From Proteinivorax tanatarense (GTDB taxonomy: Bacteria > Bacillota > Proteinivoracia > Proteinivoracales > Proteinivoracaceae): a stretch of 64,000 nucleotides of DNA. Both the position numbers and the translations under genes were made by a program. The DNA lies in contig NZ_CP158367.1 in assembly GCF_040267685.1 (NCBI RefSeq), positions 2,418,001-2,482,000 on the forward strand, written 5' to 3'. The notes under the pieces were generated by a model. That model made no database searches, was not told the origin of the DNA, and was given only the letters and a program-made list of their open reading frames with translations. Positions 26,528-35,048 of this stretch are shown here, piece after piece (position 1 is the first letter of the stretch; every line of letters begins with the position of its first letter).

Positions 26528-27732
26528 TAAGCCTCACCCTTTTTGTTTTTCCGTTTTCTTGAAAATATACCTAAGCCAGGGATACCTTCCTTTCTTCCCT
26601 CGTCTGCATCAGATTCGTCTATTTCATTAGCTATTTTTTGATATGCCTTGGAAACCTTGGATAAAGGCGACTCCATAACTATAGGCCTCCCTTGATTTAT
26701 AGATTCTAAAGCCAATTTATTGTCAAAGGGTATGCTCTGCCATATTGGAAATTCTAATGCTTGGGATACATCCTTCACCTTCACTCTACTACTCTCCTCT
26801 TTTGCAACTAAAAGCTGTATTTTCTCATTATGTACCAAAGAATTTACTATTGATAACCCTTTTTTAGTGCTTCTAAGGGTAGCTAAATCCATTCCAGTAA
26901 CATAAATAAGCAGAGAAGATGCATCAAAGCATGATAAGTTTACATTATTAAACCCAACACTAGTATCGATAATTAAATAGTCATAGTATGTTCTAAGAAC
27001 TGATATTATTCTTTCTATCTGAGAAGGTGATATATGATCGGCATACTCCGGACTAGATGGAGCTCCCAATACATTTATACCAGATGAGTGTACTGACATG
27101 TATTTTCGAATAACATCTGCATTTGGGTTGCTGTGCTCCTGTAACAACTCAGCTACAGTATTTCTTGAATCCAAGCGCATTGCGTAAGCAACATCACCAA
27201 ATTCCATATCAAAGTCAAGAATAGCAACCTTTCTTCTTTTTTGAGCCAATTTTATAGCCAGGTTTGTTACTACTGTGGAACACCCTACTCCACCTTTTGA
27301 GCTGAAAACTGTTATGACTTTTGACTTCCAATTAACGTTTGATGTATTTTCTAGCGCAATAAATCTTGCCGATTCATTAGCATGAATTGACTTTATTTGA
27401 GTAACTAAAGTCTCTCGATCTACTTGCATCGGTAAGATGTAATGAACTCCAGTTTGCATTACTTTTTGAATAATATCATTGTTATATTCTTCAGTAATTA
27501 CAACAGGTACAGATCTAGGTCTTAACAAATATATTTGCTGACATACTCTCAATAATAAATTGATACTTTTAGATGAAACAAAAACCAAATCCGGCTTGGT
27601 CTGAGTGATTTTATCTAAAACCTTATTTTCATCACTTATACTACCAACAACTCTAATATCATCATCTTGAAGTAATGAAAATATCCTTTGACCTGTCATT
27701 TCTTCTGCAAAAATTAAAACTTTAACTTCCAT
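26527..27732 (-). CDS. cpaE: Tad pilus localisation ATPase CpaE/TadZ
   Basis: 401 residues. An atypical receiver-like domain (1-115) precedes a ParA/MinD-type ATPase with deviant Walker A KGGVGCST (146-153) and the switch motif LDFDMEFGDVAYAMRLD. TadZ/CpaE proteins mark the cell pole or division site where the Tad machine is built. The C-terminus is highly charged (DEGRKEG and a lysine-rich tail). ATG with AGGAGG. A DivIVA-like protein in the same operon could be its positional partner. Confidence 0.93.
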   Translation of the reverse strand: MEVKVLIFAEEMTGQRIFSLLQDDDIRVVGSISDENKVLDKITQTKPDLVFVSSKSINLLLRVCQQIYLLRPRSVPVVITEEYNNDIIQKVMQTGVHYILPMQVDRETLVTQIKSIHANESARFIALENTSNVNWKSKVITVFSSKGGVGCSTVVTNLAIKLAQKRRKVAILDFDMEFGDVAYAMRLDSRNTVAELLQEHSNPNADVIRKYMSVHSSGINVLGAPSSPEYADHISPSQIERIISVLRTYYDYLIIDTSVGFNNVNLSCFDASSLLIYVTGMDLATLRSTKKGLSIVNSLVHNEKIQLLVAKEESSRVKVKDVSQALEFPIWQSIPFDNKLALESINQGRPIVMESPLSKVSKAYQKIANEIDESDADEGRKEGIPGLGIFSRKRKNKKGEA

Positions 27733-27748
27733 ATTTACCTCCTGTTGA

Positions 27749-28444
27749 CTACTTCTTTATATCTTCTAAAATCACACCATCAATTCCTTGTTTTTCCTCA
27801 TCTGCCTGATTTCGTAAAATAAGACGATTATCGTTTGCTACAGTTGTTGCAAGTGATAGGTCTAATGCCTCTTCTGGAGTAACTGCTAAAGTGACAGTCA
27901 CGTATTGCATACCCTGCTCACTTTCAACTGCTGGAGGGTTCATTAGGTTATCAACAGCTAATACTTTTCTATTTTCCAAAAGTAAAACAGCCGTTTCTTC
28001 TTCACCTAATACCGAGATTACATCTACCTGATCTCCTATTTTCAAAAGTCCAGCCACGCCGGAATCCTGTTCTACATTGATAGTTATAGCCCTCATTTCT
28101 TCTGGTACAACAGAAGACAATCCAGCTCTTATACTTCCCGATTCTTCGATTTTTTGTGTTGTTATTATATCTCCTCTAAACATATCTACCATGGCTACTT
28201 TTCCTACAACTTCATCCACATTTGACACTGAATTTTCAGGAACAGCTTCATTGTGAATCTCTTTGACTTTTACCATATCCGCTGTTATCTCTGTCAAACT
28301 ATTTATATCTTCTCTTACAATAATCGTCTGCACTAAGTTTTCATTTGAGGTGTTATCATTACTACTTAATGTAATGATTAATCCTAATAAAAAAATACAA
28401 GCAGCTGCTACTGTGGCTATCATCTTAGTATTTTTCAACAACAT
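27749..28444 (-). CDS. cpaB: Tad pilus assembly protein CpaB/RcpC
   Basis: 231 residues. A single N-terminal membrane helix (9-27), an SAF domain (~45-105; SLTEITADMVKVKEI, RGDIITTQKI) and the RcpC/CpaB C-terminal region (GVAGLLKIGDQVDVISVL) show the family. It stabilises the secretin or the envelope-spanning part in Gram-negative systems; in Gram-positives it probably serves as an envelope adapter. Located 16 bp before cpaE. In-frame ATG/TTG codons at 28444-28438 compete for the start. Confidence 0.92.
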   Translation of the reverse strand: MLLKNTKMIATVAAACIFLLGLIITLSSNDNTSNENLVQTIIVREDINSLTEITADMVKVKEIHNEAVPENSVSNVDEVVGKVAMVDMFRGDIITTQKIEESGSIRAGLSSVVPEEMRAITINVEQDSGVAGLLKIGDQVDVISVLGEEETAVLLLENRKVLAVDNLMNPPAVESEQGMQYVTVTLAVTPEEALDLSLATTVANDNRLILRNQADEEKQGIDGVILEDIKK

Positions 28445-28471
28445 TCCCCTACCTTTTTTAAAAAATCACTA

Positions 28472-28921
28472 TTACGGGCTCCAAACTCTATTTCTTTCCT
28501 TAAATTGTCTACCGGGTATCGTTACTTGTATTGGTAACTCATTAATCCCAAGCATTCTCAAAGTTGTACACTGATATGTATCTGTTAAAATAACTGTAAT
28601 ATCTGCAGTTCTACGCCTATGTGTTGTCTCCACCTCTCTCCATATAACATCAACCTGATTTCTCTCTAACCCATTTTGCTCAGCTATATCTTGTGCAATC
28701 TCCCTCATAGTTTGTTCTGGGTGATATGAATTCCAAAGTTCTTCTGATAAATCAAATCTCGCATCCCTTATTAAGTTACCTACTTCAATCAGCTTATCTC
28801 TTTCATTGAATGCCAGCACTACATCTGTTGCTAACCCCAAAAAAACTATCAGTAATATGAACGTCCCCGCAAATAATACTAATATATCCCCACTTTCATT
28901 TTTCTTGCAATTATCTAGCAT
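28472..28921 (-). CDS. TadG-like pseudopilin/pilus assembly protein
   Basis: About 149 residues with an N-terminal hydrophobic helix (ESGDILVLFAGTFILLIVFLG) in the position typical of TadE/TadG prepilin-like proteins and a ~110-residue extracytoplasmic domain. The ATG at 28921 is 8 nt behind AAAGGGG; a GTG at 28930 lies too close to that site. It is the third TadE/G-like protein of the operon and probably contributes to the pilus tip or base. Confidence 0.75.
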   Translation of the reverse strand: MLDNCKKNESGDILVLFAGTFILLIVFLGLATDVVLAFNERDKLIEVGNLIRDARFDLSEELWNSYHPEQTMREIAQDIAEQNGLERNQVDVIWREVETTHRRRTADITVILTDTYQCTTLRMLGINELPIQVTIPGRQFKERNRVWSP

Positions 28922-28939
28922 TTTCCACACCCCTTTGTA

Positions 28940-29482
28940 TTAGGATTGCATTCTAATCCTTCGCGCTTTATACAAGTTGTTTGTTAGATTTATACCGTCC
29001 CTAAAAAAAGGTTTGCTAAGTGGGGTTAATGGCTCTATGGTATATTCTATTACTCCTTGGATTTCTATGGTGGTAGTGCCAAAGTGCACGTCTGCTTGAT
29101 CACTAGGGACCCCTCTAGGAGCGTTATATTTATATACTTTGCTTCCTGGATATATCGAAACCTTACCATTAGATATTGAAACATTACTTAAATCTATATG
29201 ATTAGTTGTATCCTCATTTGCTTTGCTAAACTGCTCTCTAAGTATTCTATTGGCACGAAATCCGCTTCTGACTATTGGGCGATTATTAGTCATAACCCAT
29301 TCTTCCTCTTGAGGTAAAGAAATATCCCAAGATGTACGCCTACAAACATGATTAAACATAACTTTTTGATAGGTGATCCATCCAACGTCTATAACAAACA
29401 TCAATAATAATAAAAAAACAGGTAAAACTAAAGCATATTCTACCATAGCTTGTCCTTGTTCATTTTTTACCACTTTTAACAT
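28940..29482 (-). CDS. TadE-like minor pseudopilin
   Basis: 180 residues with the TadE motif near the N-terminus (NEQGQAMVEYALVLPVFLLL), which includes the conserved Glu after the processing site, then a ~150-residue external domain. It should be processed by the prepilin peptidase of the same operon. GGTGG precedes the ATG. Confidence 0.85.
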   Translation of the reverse strand: MLKVVKNEQGQAMVEYALVLPVFLLLLMFVIDVGWITYQKVMFNHVCRRTSWDISLPQEEEWVMTNNRPIVRSGFRANRILREQFSKANEDTTNHIDLSNVSISNGKVSIYPGSKVYKYNAPRGVPSDQADVHFGTTTIEIQGVIEYTIEPLTPLSKPFFRDGINLTNNLYKARRIRMQS

Positions 29483-29509
29483 ATTGCACCACCTATCTTT
29501 TGTGTTCTA

Positions 29510-30043
29510 CTAATCCCAACCGTCTCCCCCACAATACATAAGTCCTGTAAAGGATTCAGAAAGTTGAATACTATCTCCTAATATAGTTTTAGTTATAAAC
29601 ATCCCAAAGGGCATTTCGTAATCAGCAGTAACAGTTACATATTTGACATCGTTTCTGTTATTTATTCGATCAAATCTTCTAGTTCTCTGGTTGTAATGAT
29701 GCCCTATAAACCATCTTTCTTTAGTCTCACTTTCTTCTATACTGACATTTAAATTATCAGAATTTAAATTAGTTCCTTCATTTATAATTTGCAATACAAG
29801 TTCATCAAGATTATTGTGTTCAGAATGTGCTCTTATCCCACCTGTCACACCCTCTTCTTCATATAGAGTTATGACTTTTTGTACTTCTCCGGCCACATGC
29901 TGCAGTTCCATCTTTACATGAACCGCTCTTCCCATATCAAAGATAAGCCCGAGCATAATCAGAACCAAAGGTAGAACTAAAGCAAACTCAACAAAACTGT
30001 ATCCATTTTCTTTTTTTAATAACCCTTTTATTTCTTTTTGCAT
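29510..30043 (-). CDS. TadE-like minor pseudopilin
   Basis: About 177 residues. The TadE domain is at 10-50 (ENGYSFVEFALVLPLVLIML), followed by an external domain with SFTGLMYCGGDG near the end. The ATG at 30043 follows GAGGAGAG; a TTG at 30058 lies inside that site. It is the first of three pseudopilin genes after the Flp pilins. Confidence 0.83.
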   Translation of the reverse strand: MQKEIKGLLKKENGYSFVEFALVLPLVLIMLGLIFDMGRAVHVKMELQHVAGEVQKVITLYEEEGVTGGIRAHSEHNNLDELVLQIINEGTNLNSDNLNVSIEESETKERWFIGHHYNQRTRRFDRINNRNDVKYVTVTADYEMPFGMFITKTILGDSIQLSESFTGLMYCGGDGWD

Positions 30044-30065
30044 TTTTTCTCTCCTCAAAGAGTAT

Positions 30066-30093
30066 AGAAGGGATGATTAATACCATCCCTTCT
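30066..30093 (-). other. Hairpin between flp and tadE genes
   Basis: AGAAGGGATG (30066-30075) pairs with CATCCCTTCT (30084-30093) with an 8-nt loop. On the minus strand no T-run follows the stem, so it is more likely a stabilising or partially terminating 3' hairpin that raises pilin mRNA over the rest of the operon. Confidence 0.6.
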
Positions 30094-30125
30094 TTTAGTA
30101 AAAAAGCTTTATAAGAGATTAATTA

Positions 30126-30287
30126 CTAGTTACTTCCAGTTAAAGTATTGCCGATATCTTCAAAAATTCCCTTCAAACTGTCACCTACTGCAGTTAATGC
30201 TACAATTGCTACAACAGACACCAGCACTAAAATAAGACCATACTCTACCATGCCTTGTCCACTTTCTTCATTCAAAAACCATTTCAT
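30126..30287 (-). CDS. flp: Flp family type IVb pilin (53 aa)
   Basis: A short gene: MKWFLNEESGQGMVEYGLIL begins a 53-residue Flp pilin. The prepilin site G(Q)GMVEYGLIL is followed by a hydrophobic helix and a short tail (GDSLKGIFEDIGNTLTGSN). ATG at 30287 follows GGAGGAACTTAATT; the stop is TAG at 30126. It is a compact paralogue of the pilin encoded directly upstream and probably the major subunit. Confidence 0.9.
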   Translation of the reverse strand: MKWFLNEESGQGMVEYGLILVLVSVVAIVALTAVGDSLKGIFEDIGNTLTGSN

Positions 30288-30359
30288 AATTAAGTTCCTC
30301 CTCTTATAAGTTTATATTTAATAACACACTGACATTTCAGCATGTTAAAAGCAAAATTA

Positions 30360-30557
30360 TCATGTCGGTATAATATCTTTAACTTTATCGTACATAGGTT
30401 TAATCAAGTTGTTACCTAAAAGTTCTAATGCACCTACGGTAACTAAAACAACCAAAGCTAATATTAACCCATATTCAACCATCCCTTGCCCACTTTCTTC
30501 ATTCAATATCGTCGCAGGTAAAGCTAAATAATAGTTACTTTCATTATTATATTTCAT
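30360..30557 (-). CDS. flp: Flp family type IVb pilin (65 aa)
   Basis: About 65 residues from the ATG at 30557 (AAGGAAGG upstream; a TTG at 30587 precedes that site). The pilin core is nearly identical in pattern to the second copy (NEESGQGMVEYGLILALVVL), but the leader before the processing site is longer (~23 residues) and the tail differs (LIKPMYDKVKDIIPT). It follows the prepilin peptidase gene by 30 bp. Confidence 0.88.
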   Translation of the reverse strand: MKYNNESNYYLALPATILNEESGQGMVEYGLILALVVLVTVGALELLGNNLIKPMYDKVKDIIPT

Positions 30558-30587
30558 CCCAAGTGACCTTCCTTTCCCAAAAATCAA

Positions 30588-31274
30588 TTATGATATAAAA
30601 TTCACAATTTCTATCAATACTGGTTGGTACATTACTATCATAAATCCACCCATTATTTGAGTACACATTGGAAATCTACTCCCAACTTTTATTTTATAAG
30701 TAAATAGTCCATACAAAATATAAACTAGTAAAAATGCAGCAATTCCCACAACAAAAAGAACTATTTTATCTAAACCAACCATTAAAGATAAAGCCATAAC
30801 TAATTTTATATCTCCAGCACCAACCCCTAAAGAACCTGACATTAACTTAGTCAATCTAGCTGAAATGAAAAATATCATGGTTACAATGGCTAGTGCTAGA
30901 ATTCCTGCTCCAACCCCTTTAAAACCATTGATTATTAATTGATTAAGCAATCCTGTAATTAATAAAAGTAAAACCAACTCATTGGGAATAATCCTTATTC
31001 TTTCATCAGTTCTTACTCCAAATAAAGCTAGAGCTGACATGACAGCTGTTAAGATAGCTGCATATAAATCTAAAAAACTAAATGCCAGCAAAAAACCTAT
31101 TGATAAAAGTATAGCGTTTATCCATTTATCACTATTCTTTTCGCTACGATATAAAGTATAAGTTTTATTATTTTTCCCTTGCTTCCACAAGATTATTTTT
31201 TTGACGGCACTAGAAATATAGAAACCAAGTACAAAACCTAATACAGCAGTTACAAACACCATCACATTCTGCAT
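30588..31274 (-). CDS. Prepilin peptidase CpaA/TadV
   Basis: 228 residues and about six to seven membrane helices. The type IV prepilin peptidase domain (A24) has its first aspartate in the loop FGVRTDERIRIIPNELVL and the second in the GxGD motif (GVGAGDIKLVMAL). It cleaves and may methylate the Flp and TadE-like prepilins encoded downstream. It is the first gene of the Tad operon; ATG with GGGAG. Confidence 0.9.
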   Translation of the reverse strand: MQNVMVFVTAVLGFVLGFYISSAVKKIILWKQGKNNKTYTLYRSEKNSDKWINAILLSIGFLLAFSFLDLYAAILTAVMSALALFGVRTDERIRIIPNELVLLLLITGLLNQLIINGFKGVGAGILALAIVTMIFFISARLTKLMSGSLGVGAGDIKLVMALSLMVGLDKIVLFVVGIAAFLLVYILYGLFTYKIKVGSRFPMCTQIMGGFMIVMYQPVLIEIVNFIS

Positions 31275-31488
31275 TACTATTTCTCCCTGTTTGATTTGTT
31301 GTTTACTATGATATTAAATTCCCACTAATTCTACTACCAATTTATTTACTTGATTTTTCTTTATCCTTGTTATAAGTGTCACATATTTTCGACTGTTTCT
31401 TTTTTTTTGACAATCAACTACCATTTTCTTGTCATTTCTTTGTTTTTAGACTTTATTAGACCCTGCCAATTTTTATTAACTTGTTTCT

Positions 31489-31548
31489 AAACATCCAAAG
31501 CACTTTATAGGTAAACTGCAGTTTACTATATAAGTGCTTTGGATGTTT
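31489..31548. repeat. 60-bp near-perfect palindrome upstream of the Tad operon
   Basis: AAACATCCAAAGCACTT (31489-31505) is matched by its exact complement at 31532-31548. The centre holds the perfect palindrome GTAAACTGCAGTTTAC (31511-31526). Only the 5-nt TATAG/TATAT segments between differ. It may be a terminator-like hairpin, an operator, or a relic of a mobile repeat. Confidence 0.85.
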
Positions 31549-31612
31549 ATATTATAATTGTAAAGCAAATACACCATTCCTAATTATCCAGGTATTCCTC
31601 CCAAAATATATA

Positions 31613-31660
31613 ATAAAAGCTTAATCTTAGAGAATAATACCTCTAAGATTAAGCTTTTAT
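31613..31660 (-). terminator. Terminator after the alanine symporter gene
   Basis: A perfect 20-bp stem (ATAAAAGCTTAATCTTAGAG at 31613-31632 and complement at 31641-31660) with an 8-nt loop, 20 bp after the stop codon at 31681. Confidence 0.88.
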
Positions 31661-31680
31661 TGTTAACTCAAATATTAAAT

Positions 31681-33072
31681 CTATTCTTCCCAGCATTCCA
31701 CATTCTCTAACCCTTTTACATTTTTTGAGTAAAAAATCGGGTCTTTTCCTTCTTTTCTTTGTTGAATATAGTCATTCAAAACCTTAAACGCAATGTTACT
31801 AAGCATAATTATTGCTATAAGGTTTATTAAAGCCATTGACCCCATAAATAAATCTGCCATACTCCAAACCAAGTCTAAACCTGTTAATGAGCCAAAAAAC
31901 ACCATAAATAGAACTGCTACTCTATAGCACAAAACTAACATTTTGCTTCCTTTTAAAAACTCAATATTTGTTTCACCATAATAATAATTCCCTATAATTG
32001 AACTAAATGAAAAAAGCAAAATGCTTATTGCAATGAACGTATTGCCCCATGAACCTACATGAAAACTTAAAGCTGCTTGAGTAAGCTGTATCCCACTTAA
32101 ACCATCGTTAACATACTCTCCAGATAATAGAATTATAAATGCTGTTGCACTACATATAAAAATAGTATCAGTAAAAACACCTAGAGTTTGAATTAAACCT
32201 TGTTTAACAGGGTGGGAAACTACTGCTGTCGCAGCGGCATTTGGAGCACTCCCCATTCCTGCTTCATTTGAAAAAAGACCTCTTCTAATACCTTGCATCA
32301 AAGCAGCAGCCGCTCCTCCTCCTAATACAGGTTTAAATCCAAATGCATCACCTATTATAAGTGAAAACATTTCTGGAAGCATAGTAATATTAGTTATAAG
32401 AATAAATAATGCAATAATTATATAAGCACTGGCCATTATGGGAACAATAATTGCAGATACCTTTGCTATTCTTTTTACTCCACCAAAAATTACTGTAGCT
32501 GTAACAAGTAAAACTCCTAACCCCACTACACTTCTATTTAACCCAAAAGCTTCTTCAAAAGCAAAAGAGATCGTATTTGATTGTACAGAGTTAAATACTA
32601 AACCAAAGCAAACAGTTATTAAAACAGAAAATAGAACCCCCATCCACCTTTTTCCTAAAGCTTTATCCATGTAATATGCTGGTCCACCTCTATACCCACT
32701 TTTGTCTTTAATCTTATAAACCTGGGCTAGTGTATTTTCAATAAAACTTGATGCAGCACCAACCAAAGCTATTAGCCACATCCAAAAAACTGCTCCAGGC
32801 CCACCAACCGAAATAGCCAATGCTACTCCTGCCAAATTACCAGTTCCAACTTTGGAAGCGGTGCTGATACAAAACGCTTGAAAGGGCGAAACTCCTTTTT
32901 CCTTATCCGAAGGTTGTTTAATCAGCCTAAACATCTCTTTAAAAAACCTAAATTGTACAAAATTGGACTTTATAGTAAAGTATGTTCCAGCACCTATTAA
33001 TAAAAATATTAAAACATATGACCATAAAATTGTATTTCCAAGTGCAATAACATTTTCTAAAAAACTAACCAT
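31681..33072 (-). CDS. Alanine/glycine:cation symporter (AGCS family)
   Basis: 463 residues and ~10-11 membrane helices of the AGCS (TC 2.A.25) family. Family motifs are visible: GTGNLAGVALAISVGGPGAVFWMW, FIENTLAQVYK, GGPAYYMDKALGKRW and GLFSNEAGMGSAPNAAATA. It imports alanine or glycine with Na+ (or H+). Start ATG with AGAGGAG. It lies next to the decayed NSS transporter and ends in its own terminator, so it is monocistronic. Confidence 0.93.
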   Translation of the reverse strand: MVSFLENVIALGNTILWSYVLIFLLIGAGTYFTIKSNFVQFRFFKEMFRLIKQPSDKEKGVSPFQAFCISTASKVGTGNLAGVALAISVGGPGAVFWMWLIALVGAASSFIENTLAQVYKIKDKSGYRGGPAYYMDKALGKRWMGVLFSVLITVCFGLVFNSVQSNTISFAFEEAFGLNRSVVGLGVLLVTATVIFGGVKRIAKVSAIIVPIMASAYIIIALFILITNITMLPEMFSLIIGDAFGFKPVLGGGAAAALMQGIRRGLFSNEAGMGSAPNAAATAVVSHPVKQGLIQTLGVFTDTIFICSATAFIILLSGEYVNDGLSGIQLTQAALSFHVGSWGNTFIAISILLFSFSSIIGNYYYGETNIEFLKGSKMLVLCYRVAVLFMVFFGSLTGLDLVWSMADLFMGSMALINLIAIIMLSNIAFKVLNDYIQQRKEGKDPIFYSKNVKGLENVECWEE

Positions 33073-33114
33073 TAGAAAACTCCTCTCTTATTTAGTATTA
33101 TTATAAGCTCTTTA

Positions 33115-33524
33115 TTAAAGTAAAAATAAACCTTGAACAAAAACTGCAGCAATTGCTATCGGTAATATCCATTTTATAAGAAACTTCCAAATGTTTTGAA
33201 ATGGCAAAAAATGCTCGCCGTTAGAAGTAGCTTCTTTTATAGCATTTTCTGCTCCCCATATCCACCCTACAAAAATACATGTAAACAGAGCTCCAATGGG
33301 CAAAAGAAGTTAGTCTGTTAAAAATACAATAAAGTCAAAAATATTGAGATTGTTAATGATGGTTATATGCGACCATACCCCCATCCCCAAAGATCACCAT
33401 AAGAACCTGCCATATATGGAAACTTCCATAGGTTACCTAATCCGACTGCAGATCATGATGCTGCTAAAATAAATCCAGCTTTTGAACTCCATTTGTCACG
33501 TTTATTACTACTATTACTACTAAT
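33115..33524 (-). pseudogene. Decayed Na+-dependent neurotransmitter-type symporter (NSS/SNF)
   Basis: Two remnants of one NSS-family transporter remain. The 5' part (33374-33524) encodes RDKWSSKAGFILAAS, stop, SAVGLGNLWKFPYMAGSYG, the N-terminal TM1 signature of the family, and ends at another stop. The 3' part (33115-33360) encodes NIFDFIVFLTD, stop, then LPIGALFTCIFVGWIWGAEN and the last membrane helix. About 400 middle codons are missing. The ribosome-binding site GGGGGG survives but the start codon appears mutated to ATT. The family takes up amino acids with Na+ and Cl-. Confidence 0.88.
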
Positions 33525-33679
33525 AATATTCCCCCCAATCAACGCAATGTTTTTGCAACAACTTTGTCACAGTAAAGAAATAAAGTAATTAATATTATGC
33601 AATATTTTTTTTAGTATTGCAAGGGTTAAATTAAAAAAATACTTTTTCTCGTTAAATAACATTTAAGAAAAGAAAATAA

Positions 33680-33708
33680 TTGACTTTGTTTATGTAACGT
33701 GTTAAAGT
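33680..33708 (+). promoter_or_regulatory. Sigma-A type promoter of the DAACS gene
   Basis: TTGACT (33680-33685), 17-bp spacer, TAAAGT (33703-33708), 27 bp before the start codon. Confidence 0.6.
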
Positions 33709-33734
33709 GCGGCCTATGAAAGGGGCGAAAGTAA

Positions 33735-34874
33735 TTGAAAAGATTAGGATTATTGCCAAAGCTTATTCTTGGTATTATTTTAGGTATTATCATTGGAAGT
33801 ACACAGATAGAAATATTAACTAGGATATTAGTAACATTTGGAGGTATCTTTGGGAATTTTTTAGGTTATATCATTCCACTTCTTATCATTGGTTTTATTG
33901 CACCAGGTATTGCTGAACTAGGAGAAAAAGCTGGAAAGCTGCTTGTAATAACAGCAACCATTGCATATATATCTGCTCTTGTCGCCGGTATAATTGCCTA
34001 TTTTACAGGTTCAACAATATTACCAACCATAATCGCAGATGGAGGTGGAACGGTACAAGAAGGTGTAGAAGCTCAGCCATATTTTGAAATAGTCATTCCA
34101 CAAATTATGGGAGTAATGTCAGCATTAGTTACAGCCTTTATGCTCGGATTAGGTATGGCTGCAATTAAAAGTAAAACTATGTTAAGCTTTATGCAAGAGT
34201 TTCAGTGCATAATTAAAAAAGTAATAGAAAATATTATAATTCCATTTTTACCAATTTATATAGCTAGTATATTTGCAAACATGGCTTATGCTGGCGAAGT
34301 AAGACAAACATTATCTACTTTTGGAAGAGTTTTTGTATTAATACTAATTGTCCATATAGCTTTTATAATATTACAACATACAGTTTCAGCCCTTCTGACT
34401 AGAAAAAACCCTTTTAACGCTATTAAAAGCATTTTACCAGCATATATAACTGCTATAGGAACTCAGTCTTCCGCTGCTACTATTCCAGTTACTGTTAAAA
34501 GCACAAAAAATATTGGAGTATCTGACAAAGTAGCAGAGTTTGCAGTTCCATTATGTGCAACTATTCATTTATCCGGAAGTACAATTACCCTTACAATGTG
34601 TGCTATCGCTGTGCTAATTTTGGAAGGGGCCGTTATTAGCTTTGGACAGATTATGCCTTTTATAGCTATGTTAGGTGTAACTATGGTTGCTGCACCTGGA
34701 GTTCCAGGAGGCGCTATTATGGCAGCTTTAGGACTATTAGAAACAATGCTTGGGTTTACAGAAAGCCAGTTAGCATTAATGATGGCTTTGTATATTGCTC
34801 AAGATAGCTTTGGAACAGCAGCAAATGTTGCAGGGGATGGGGCTATAGCTCAAATAGTCGATAAATATAAGTAA
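33735..34874 (+). CDS. Dicarboxylate/amino acid:cation symporter (DAACS family)
   Basis: 379 residues, eight membrane helices and two re-entrant loops of the glutamate-transporter fold. Motifs: PLLIIGFIAPGIAELGEKAG, the serine-rich loop GTQSSAATIPVT and the substrate/Na+-binding stretch IHLSGSTITLTM, then VPGGAIMAALGLLE and QDSFGTAANVAGDGAIAQIV. It imports a dicarboxylate or acidic/neutral amino acid with cations. Start TTG after AAAGGGGCG. It is monocistronic, convergent with the response regulator gene. Confidence 0.92.
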   Translation: MKRLGLLPKLILGIILGIIIGSTQIEILTRILVTFGGIFGNFLGYIIPLLIIGFIAPGIAELGEKAGKLLVITATIAYISALVAGIIAYFTGSTILPTIIADGGGTVQEGVEAQPYFEIVIPQIMGVMSALVTAFMLGLGMAAIKSKTMLSFMQEFQCIIKKVIENIIIPFLPIYIASIFANMAYAGEVRQTLSTFGRVFVLILIVHIAFIILQHTVSALLTRKNPFNAIKSILPAYITAIGTQSSAATIPVTVKSTKNIGVSDKVAEFAVPLCATIHLSGSTITLTMCAIAVLILEGAVISFGQIMPFIAMLGVTMVAAPGVPGGAIMAALGLLETMLGFTESQLALMMALYIAQDSFGTAANVAGDGAIAQIVDKYK

Positions 34875-34968
34875 TAATATATACGCACATTTTAGGAATC
34901 TATTTTCTAATATCGTCCTATCTAAAATAAAATAACAGTCCCAAACAAGATATTTGCTGTTTAAAAAA

Positions 34969-34998
34969 TGAAAATCTACCCACCCAGGTAGATTTTCA
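34969..34998. terminator. Bidirectional terminator
   Basis: TGAAAATCTACC (34969-34980) pairs with GGTAGATTTTCA (34987-34998), loop CACCCA, with T-rich sequence on the plus side and T-rich complement on the other. It separates the convergent symporter and response regulator genes. Confidence 0.88.
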
Positions 34999-35048
34999 TT
35001 TTCATTTTTAATTTTAAAAAAAATCCATCTTTGCCTTTATTTAGAGTG

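Larger units (their letters stand above)
31275..31680. other. Promoter region of the Tad operon with two long hairpins
   Basis: 406 bp without an ORF. It must contain the Tad operon promoter (minus strand), although I cannot assign a clear -35/-10 pair. A near-perfect 60-bp palindrome (31489-31548) and the terminator of the agcS gene (31613-31660) are described separately. The minus-strand sequence TTGATTGTCA followed by CAGTCGAAAAT near 31390-31415 is only vaguely regulator-like. Confidence 0.5.
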
